From Ashinkailepas kermadecensis (taxonomy: Eukaryota; Arthropoda; Thecostraca; Neolepadidae), in assembly GCA_034440615.1 (NCBI GenBank), contig JAOTOM010004369.1, positions 118,501 through 182,500 on the forward strand: a stretch of DNA of 64,000 bases. Direction: 5' to 3'. Positions 58,051 through 64,000 of the stretch are shown here, piece after piece. Made by a program: the position numbers and the translations under genes. Numbering within the stretch: the stretch's first letter is position 1; every line of letters begins with the position of its first letter. Below the pieces are notes generated by a model. That model did not search any database. It was not told the DNA's origin and saw only the letters and a program-made list of their open reading frames with translations.

Positions 58051-59360
58051 GGAGCCATGGCTTGCTTCAGCGTCCACACTCCACACACGTTGCGCCGATG
58101 CCTGTTTATCCAGACCCATGTATGTCGATGCGTCTGAGCCAGATCGGATTTGCGTCGGCTGAAGCGAGGGATCCGGCAAACTGGAGAGGTGGGGAGACAC
58201 TGATGCGCTAGGGATCAATAAAGACAACGAGGCACGGCTGGTGGGGTCTACCGGCCCAGGTTCCAGCTCCTGTCCAGTGACGAAATCAGACCTTGCCAAT
58301 TGTCGATCGGTTTCTTGATATTGCGCAACCTTCCATCATAGTTAGTAACAATTCTGATTGATTTGCTCCAAAAAATTATAAGTAGCGGTTATTGTTCGAA
58401 ACAATCATGCTGACTCCTCAAACTTACAACTGAATGTTTGGAGGTGAAACTGGTTCACATACGTCACACAATCCATCTCCTTATTACACATATGAGGAAC
58501 CAATACCTCAAAAGTTCTTAGACCAAAGCAAGGAAATGGAGAACGCGCTACAAAGCTAACCTTCTTGTTAGTGTATTGGTAAATAAAACCAACACATATT
58601 TATCTTCGCAATATGAACAGTGTTTTAGTGACCAGCATCACCGGAGGAATTTTCAATTTGTATTCCAATAGTTTCAATAATAGTCCGCTCCTCGGAAAAG
58701 CGATCGTAGATGTTTGTAGAAACTACATATTCATGGTCAGTACATGCTCGACTTTCGAATGGTATGAGCCTCGTCCTTTGACCATTCCGAGTTATTTCAA
58801 TGAACTGTGATTGAAAATAAAGAGCATATCTATGCTCTGAAAATCAATTGGCTGTAGTCCAACCGGCTGTATAGAAGGGCGACTTTTGAGGCTATTGGGC
58901 TGATGAACAGGTATTGATGATGTTATGCTATGAACGGTAATTATATCTACTGCACCCGACACCATCGAAGTAACACTGAAATGTGTGTGACAAAATGCTG
59001 AGTAAACATGAAGGCACGAATTAGAATGTTTTGTCCTCTAAAAGTGGATATGCCATGAACAGTAGGAGCGTTATTTTATGCTTCTTTGTTTGTTCGCATG
59101 CACCCATCAACTGAATTTACACACTCAACACATTGCTTGTGTACCTACAAAGTGTTGACGGAAGCTGCAGACCTCATCAACGACCCCCCCCCCTTACCAC
59201 TAAGGTGAGGTGTTCACCGTCCCTCCCATATACTGGGCGTGCCTGCAGCTCTGATTGAGAGTTGGACTAGATCAGCTTGTACCGACCATGGGGGGATGTA
59301 ACTAATAAAGAGAGAAGTGTTGCAAGCAAGAGAAGGAATGGTTTGTCATGTTTTCATGTC
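58051..59360. other. unassigned sequence
   Basis: Mostly AT-richer sequence with no recognisable gene. It runs up to the LINE fragment. Confidence 0.4.
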
Positions 59361-60091
59361 AATGCCAGAAGTGTTAGGAACAAAAAGATATAAATATGTT
59401 ACGAAGAGTGCAGCGCAAATCCACCAGACTCATCAGTGGAATAGGTAACTTAGAATATGGAGAAAGGCTTATTGCATTAGATATGCACTCACTCAAGTAT
59501 AGGAGATTAAGGGGGGACATGATCGAAATGTACAAAATTGTTGAGGGGCTAGATCAGGTCAATTTAAATGATGCTCTTCGGTTTAGAGTATCACATAGGG
59601 GTCATCAATTCAGGTTATGCAAGTTGAGGTGTAGGAAAGTTAAGCGACAACGGGTCTTCAGTCAAATGGTTGTTGATCAGTGGGATAGGCTGCCTGCTGA
59701 TGTTGTGGGGAGTTCCTCATTGAATGTATTTAAAAGTAGGGTGGATACATTTTTTTTATACTGGGAAATCTTGTTTTTGAGTTATAATTTGTGATGGATG
59801 GGATGAGATTTATGCTAAGTGAGTGTGCACGGCACAGACCCCTTTAAGCAGGCATGGATGCAGTTTGAAAATCATTGGTAAGGCATTCAATCCACATGTG
59901 TTAAGAGGGATCAAGGGAATAGGGCTGGATAGCTAGGGTAGATAGGCATTGATAGGTGTGTGGGATGTTGGTGGATGGTTTCTTTAGGTTGTGGTGATGG
60001 TTGTGGTGGGTCCTTTTAACGGACTTAACTTGATGGGCCCTTGTGGCTCCTATTAAGTCTAAACACTTTATGACTTTATGACTTTATGACC
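59361..60091 (+). pseudogene. CR1-like LINE (copy A), internally deleted
   Basis: From 59361 the frame reads NARSVRNKK, preceded by CFHV. This resembles the start of the apurinic endonuclease domain in CR1-group LINEs. After AAAGATATAAATATG the sequence jumps directly to the RT C-terminal tail: MLRRVQRKSTRLISGIGNLE, LDMHSLKYRRLRGDMIEMYK, VKRQRVFSQMVVDQWDRLPA and SSSLNVFKSRVD. The tail frame 59396-59794 is intact to its stop. A 3' UTR follows, ending in three ACTTTATG octamers (60064-60090); eight-base tail repeats are a CR1 hallmark. The whole RT core is deleted. Confidence 0.85.
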
Positions 60092-60149
60092 GAGACTTCT
60101 CGCATATCTCGGATCATGGGTGTCTGTGTGTATGCATTTGAGATGGCCT

Positions 60150-60215
60150 TGGCCCCCTCAATGTTGGTTTACCCCCTCAATAGTTTCACATTTTGACACG
60201 GAACCCTATTGGGTG
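60150..60215. repeat. short interspersed repeat R3, copy 1
   Basis: CCCCTCAATGTTGG, TCAATAGTTTCACATTTTGA and GGAACCCTAT occur in the same order as in 62501-62580. The element type is unknown. Confidence 0.55.
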
Positions 60216-62500
60216 GTTCCCCAATAAATTTGAGCCTTCCAATTTTATCGATGTACTGCTCTCAATAAATGTGGAAATAAATGCACCTTTAAACTAACTC
60301 CCGAGTTTATTGGCCTGTGTAGCAGCACTTGCATACCGGGAATTCAACATTAGTAAATGACCAACTATTATTGAACAAAGGGTTCTAATTCAAGAGTAAA
60401 CAAAAAAGTCACGTCTGCCAGCTGAGGCAGGACGTTGATGTCTGTCTGACGCGACGAGACGTCACAGGCTGCCGGAAGCCGTGATCTACGTCGGTGCCAG
60501 TTGGTATCCACGGCTGAGCGGCATCCCAGCTGCGCCACCGACCGCCGCACAGGGCCGGAATGTGACGCCGCGCCGGCGGCATACGCGGCGCTATCTCAAC
60601 CGTGGCCGGACACATTACCGGGGCGACACCGCTAACTGATGACAGAGACAGATCCCCTCCCCCGTTTGTGTTCCCGTCCTCCCGCACTCCACACTTCCCT
60701 GCGTCTCCAACTACCGCGCCGCGACACTAGCGCCATCTGCGGCAGTGTGGCTGATAGACTGTGCCGCAGCACACGCACGTCATGCGGAACAAACGGCCGC
60801 ATAGTTTGAACGCGTCACAACAGACTGAACGGGTCGTTCGTTTTGACGGCGGCGCGCGCGGCGAGGCGTGATGAATGTGGCGCACGGAGGGCGCGACCGC
60901 GCCGGTCTTCTGCGCCGCATCTGCCGCTCAACTTTTATCGCAGTTTTATCACACACACATCAAACTCTGACAACTCGGGCAGGACCAGGCGTGCCTGCCA
61001 GGTGTCGGAAGCTGATCTTTTGGCGCCCAAGCATAATTGCTGGTGTCCGAGCACCCAGAAAGTGGTAGGAAGCCACACCTCAGGTGCCAACCCTATCCAC
61101 ACTTGTCTATCCGCCAGGCGGGTCGCCGGTTTTCAGCCACAGCTGTGGCCGGTTGTTAGCAGACGCGTATCGACGTACACTGATCCGAGCACTCAGCACA
61201 AACTAAGGAGTGATGACATAATCCGACATAGCTCAGATCATACATTATGTGTCCACTGTTCATGCTAGACGTAGCAAATGCAGAGACCGAAAGCCCGGTG
61301 AGGAAGCCCGTTCAAAAACGGTGGACTTTGTGACCACTCCTGGAGGTATGTACCGGGTTTTTAACCTGGCTTTGCAAACTTATGCTAGAATATCAAAACT
61401 GAACACAAATATTAACATGCTAAAAATACGGCAATTAATATCAGCATTATGTTACATGTGAACTACAATTCGACCTGGAATTCCATGATTTGAATAAAAA
61501 ATAGATATTATAATTCAACTTCAGACTTTTGCACGTGTTAAAATACTGTTCAGAAATTGGTCCCAACACCGACTTACCATTTTCACAAGACATAGTCAAA
61601 TTAAATCGTTGTAAGAAATAGACCCTATATTCAAATTGTGTGCCCTGATATTGCAATGCCTTGAACCAAGGAAAAAAGCACTCATTAACATGCAAATAAC
61701 AAGACAAACAAGAAGCTTCACAATTCAGCGTGTTACGCCATTGCTGCCGCTTGGGTGCATAGAAACCAAAGCTTAAAGCATTAGTAGCCGATTCAGTTCT
61801 TGGGGTCTTTGTAAAGTGTACGTATCCCGTTCTCATATTGCACAGAAAGCCAAGTCTAACGGAATTCGTGGTCCGCCCAATTTTTTGGAGATTTATGTAA
61901 ATCTTAGGTGCTTACTTACCTACCAACCTCAATACCTATACCATAGAGCCAAGCTGAAAAACATCAACATAGGTGGAGTGCAAATTTTCAGGCCTCTGGT
62001 GGGCATACCGCAGGTCCTCACAATTAGTGGCCTGTGAGACCACACATTTCACTGAAAACATAAGCAAATTAAGAAAACTACAAAGTCAATGGTGCATGAC
62101 CCATAACGTTCACAAGATACCTATGTGTATGTCATTTCACTTTGCTTGCTGATTCATATTTGGCATGTTACAACTACCTCAAGATGGTAAATGCTGTCAG
62201 CTTGGTGGTAGGGATCATCTCGGTAGATCGTGGAGCCAAGTGAAGTAAAAGATAAGCATCATGGAAGATAGCAAATATCATATACTAAAAGTACAACCTC
62301 CAGCATTGTTCGATTGAATTGCAAACTAAACTTTATCTAGGAATACAATTCATTTAATTTCATTAAACATCCTAAGTAGCAGTTCACACTTACCTAGCTT
62401 TCCCACCAGAATGACAATTGTTGGATGGACCATGTTTTGCAGCTTCAGATTGTCTGTCGATAGGAATTAGGAGTGGGCTAGGGTGTTGTTTTATATAATT
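60216..62500. other. unassigned; GC-rich block 60820-60920
   Basis: The segment 60400-61150 is GC-richer and 61350-62480 AT-richer. No gene, RNA or repeat is recognised. Confidence 0.4.
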
Positions 62501-62580
62501 TTGAGGGGGCAAGTGTCCCCTCAATGTCGGATTTGCTCACCAATAATTTCAACTTTTGACATGGGACCCTATGGAGTATG
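62501..62580. repeat. short interspersed repeat R3, copy 2, with hairpin
   Basis: It contains CCCCTCAATGTCGG, CAATAATTTCAACTTTTGAC and GGGACCCTAT, matching copy 1. TTGAGGGG and CCCCTCAA (62501-62508, 62517-62524) form a perfect 8-bp hairpin. Confidence 0.55.
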
Positions 62581-62739
62581 CCCACAATCCAGTCGGGCCT
62601 GCCCATTGCCTTCATGTATTCCCCCCTCCCCCGAATAATTTTCGGAAATGAACACCCGTGGGAGTATGTCAGATGGAATGTTGACAATATCGAAATATTT
62701 CAAAATATATGGCAGGCATGAAGGCTGCACATGATTAGG

Positions 62740-62850
62740 GCGGTTCAGTCTCCTTTGTATCTTGTTATTGTATCTTCTCTTCATAGGCTTAACCCAGATG
62801 GACCTCTGTAGCTTTTATTAAGCCTGAAGACTGTTTGACCTTCTGACTTG
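62740..62850 (+). mobile_element. diverged CR1-like 3' end (copy C)
   Basis: GGCTTAACCCAGATGGACCT, TTTTATTAAGCCTGAAGAC and a TTTGACCTTCTGAC tail line up with GGACTTAACTTGATGGGCCC and TATTAAGTCTAAACAC of copy A. Only the last part of the 3' UTR is present. Confidence 0.5.
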
Positions 62851-63765
62851 GATATCCATTGGTCCTTTGGAAAAAAAAGTGATGTGATGAAAATGTACCA
62901 ACCTTCCGGTTTCTATGCAATGCAGACTTATCCAACTCTGAAGTGGTTTAACCCAGGTTGACCAGAGTTCGTCTTTACTTTTTATGTTCCTTTGTATGCC
63001 AAAAAAATCAAAAAGGTAAATCGCAAAATTATGAACTTCAAGCTATTCTTCAACAGCCTAGGTCATTGGAAACAATGATATCATATATAGAAATATCTAA
63101 TCCTGTCACTTACTTGATCAATACATCGGATCCATCCTGCCAATTCCTATCAGCATCAATTCATCAAAAAATGGACATAGGTACATACCAATCCGAACTC
63201 GCTGGGAAAATAACAGAAGGCTGCACAGGAAATTAACCCTGCGTTTATTCCTTTGGTTTAGGATGTACTAAGCTGGCAGCGTGGTGCTAAGGTACTAAAA
63301 TGAAGGAAGAGACGTATTAAGGCTGAATGGTTGCTGAAATACCTACATAGTGGCTTGGACATCAGCATTGTTATAGGTATGGCATGGCGTAGATAATTGT
63401 AAAACGAACCAGCCTGTTCAGATAAAACTTTTTAAAAAGTAACTTGGTTGGAACAAATAAAAATGCTCTTGGAACATCCCGTGTCTCTGACGAATTTAAC
63501 ATCAATTGACCATCTTATAAGACATCTGCCAGAAATTGGTTTGACGAATGCAGCAACATATGCTGTTGTCAAAGGCATTCAATCCGATTTAAGCTATTTC
63601 CATAAACATCTGAAGTGCATTTGAACCGGAAATTGTTGAGAACTGCAGTTTATCACAGACACAGGTGAATGTCTCAGGGATAGCATCGATGCAGATTGCC
63701 TTTATTGGTACTCTCACCTGTATTTAAGTAAAGCAAAATGCAATGGTGCTACTTTATGTGCATGA
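62851..63765. other. unassigned AT-rich sequence
   Basis: A 92-residue frame (62958-63236) is present but unrecognised. Confidence 0.4.
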
Positions 63766-64000
63766 AAAACATGCCAAATTTATGATCAGACTACACAGCA
63801 GATCGGGCTCCAGTCCCACCTGGTCGCAGCAGACAGGCCGGACCCGGGCTTCGGCATCAAACTTTCGGATATTTGCCACCTCTACTGGATACGCTGCTGT
63901 ATCCAGCCCGTCAGACGTTTTGGCTATTCTGTCAGTTATGCCTATACAGGGTGGTTCCAGGAATCGTCATGGAGGCACGTTGTCTCTGAAGAGGCAGCAT
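63766..64000 (+). other. open frame running off the window, unrecognised
   Basis: After a stop at 63763 a 78-residue frame stays open to the window end. CAG at 63796-63798 could act as a 3' splice site, but there is no pyrimidine tract. The residues (for example IKLSDICHLYWIRCCIQPVR) match nothing I know. It overlaps a possible transposon end, so a gene is doubtful. Confidence 0.15.
63947..64000 (+). mobile_element. possible mariner/Tc1-type terminus cut by window end
   Basis: TATACAGGGTGGTTCCAGGA fits the TA plus CAGGGTG-x-xCC pattern seen at many mariner-type element ends. Only one end is in the window, so neither the partner repeat nor a transposase can be seen. Confidence 0.3.

Overview
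The window looks like non-coding DNA from an animal, most probably an invertebrate. That placing rests on the mobile-element relics: jockey-type and CR1-like LINE reverse transcriptases, tRNA-derived SINEs, and hAT-like DNA transposons with 8-bp target-site duplications. There is no bacterial-style gene packing, no operon, and no convincing host protein-coding gene, rRNA or functional tRNA. I cannot name the species from sequence alone. Nearly all long open frames here are by-products of tandem arrays whose unit is a multiple of 3 bp, or which lack stops in all frames.

Layout. 0.7-2.4 kb: a nest of hAT-like elements. The outer element (1130-2318) has a perfect 8-bp target-site duplication and holds two further short elements. 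3.2-7.4 kb: short tandem arrays. 8.5-9.8 kb: a SINE followed by a 27-bp array of about 44 copies. 10-14 kb: MITE and SINE remnants with G-rich 11-bp and 12-bp arrays. 15.2-16.6 kb: a decayed LINE whose 3' coding end seeds a tandem array. 17.5-20.1 kb: more arrays. 20.8-21.4 kb: an unclassified interspersed repeat and a MITE. 23.7-26.3 kb: a 7-bp array, a second decayed LINE (minus strand) and a 61-bp array. 27-36 kb: a SINE, many minisatellites and GC-rich blocks. 36.8-38.2 kb: a 33-bp array. 40.1-40.3 kb: a 231-bp pure pyrimidine tract with 90 consecutive T. 42.1-43.0 and 59.4-60.1 kb: two CR1-like LINE 3' ends in opposite orientation. 45.3-48.1 kb: the largest array, about 107 copies of a 26-bp unit. 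50-58 kb: eight more minisatellites. 58-64 kb: mostly single-copy-looking AT-richer sequence with short interspersed repeats and a possible mariner-type end at the right edge.

How the parts relate. There is no gene pathway to describe. The coherent biology is mobile-element history and local tandem amplification: hAT elements giving rise to a short deletion derivative, SINEs sharing one body behind different tRNA heads, LINE copies internally deleted or partly tandemly amplified, and at least 35 minisatellite or microsatellite arrays. I found no convincing new gene system. The observations most worth checking are the nested hAT locus, the head-switched SINE family, the CR1-like copy deleted at an AT run, and two unclassified interspersed repeats. 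Copy numbers and boundaries were counted by eye and may be off by a unit or a few bases.
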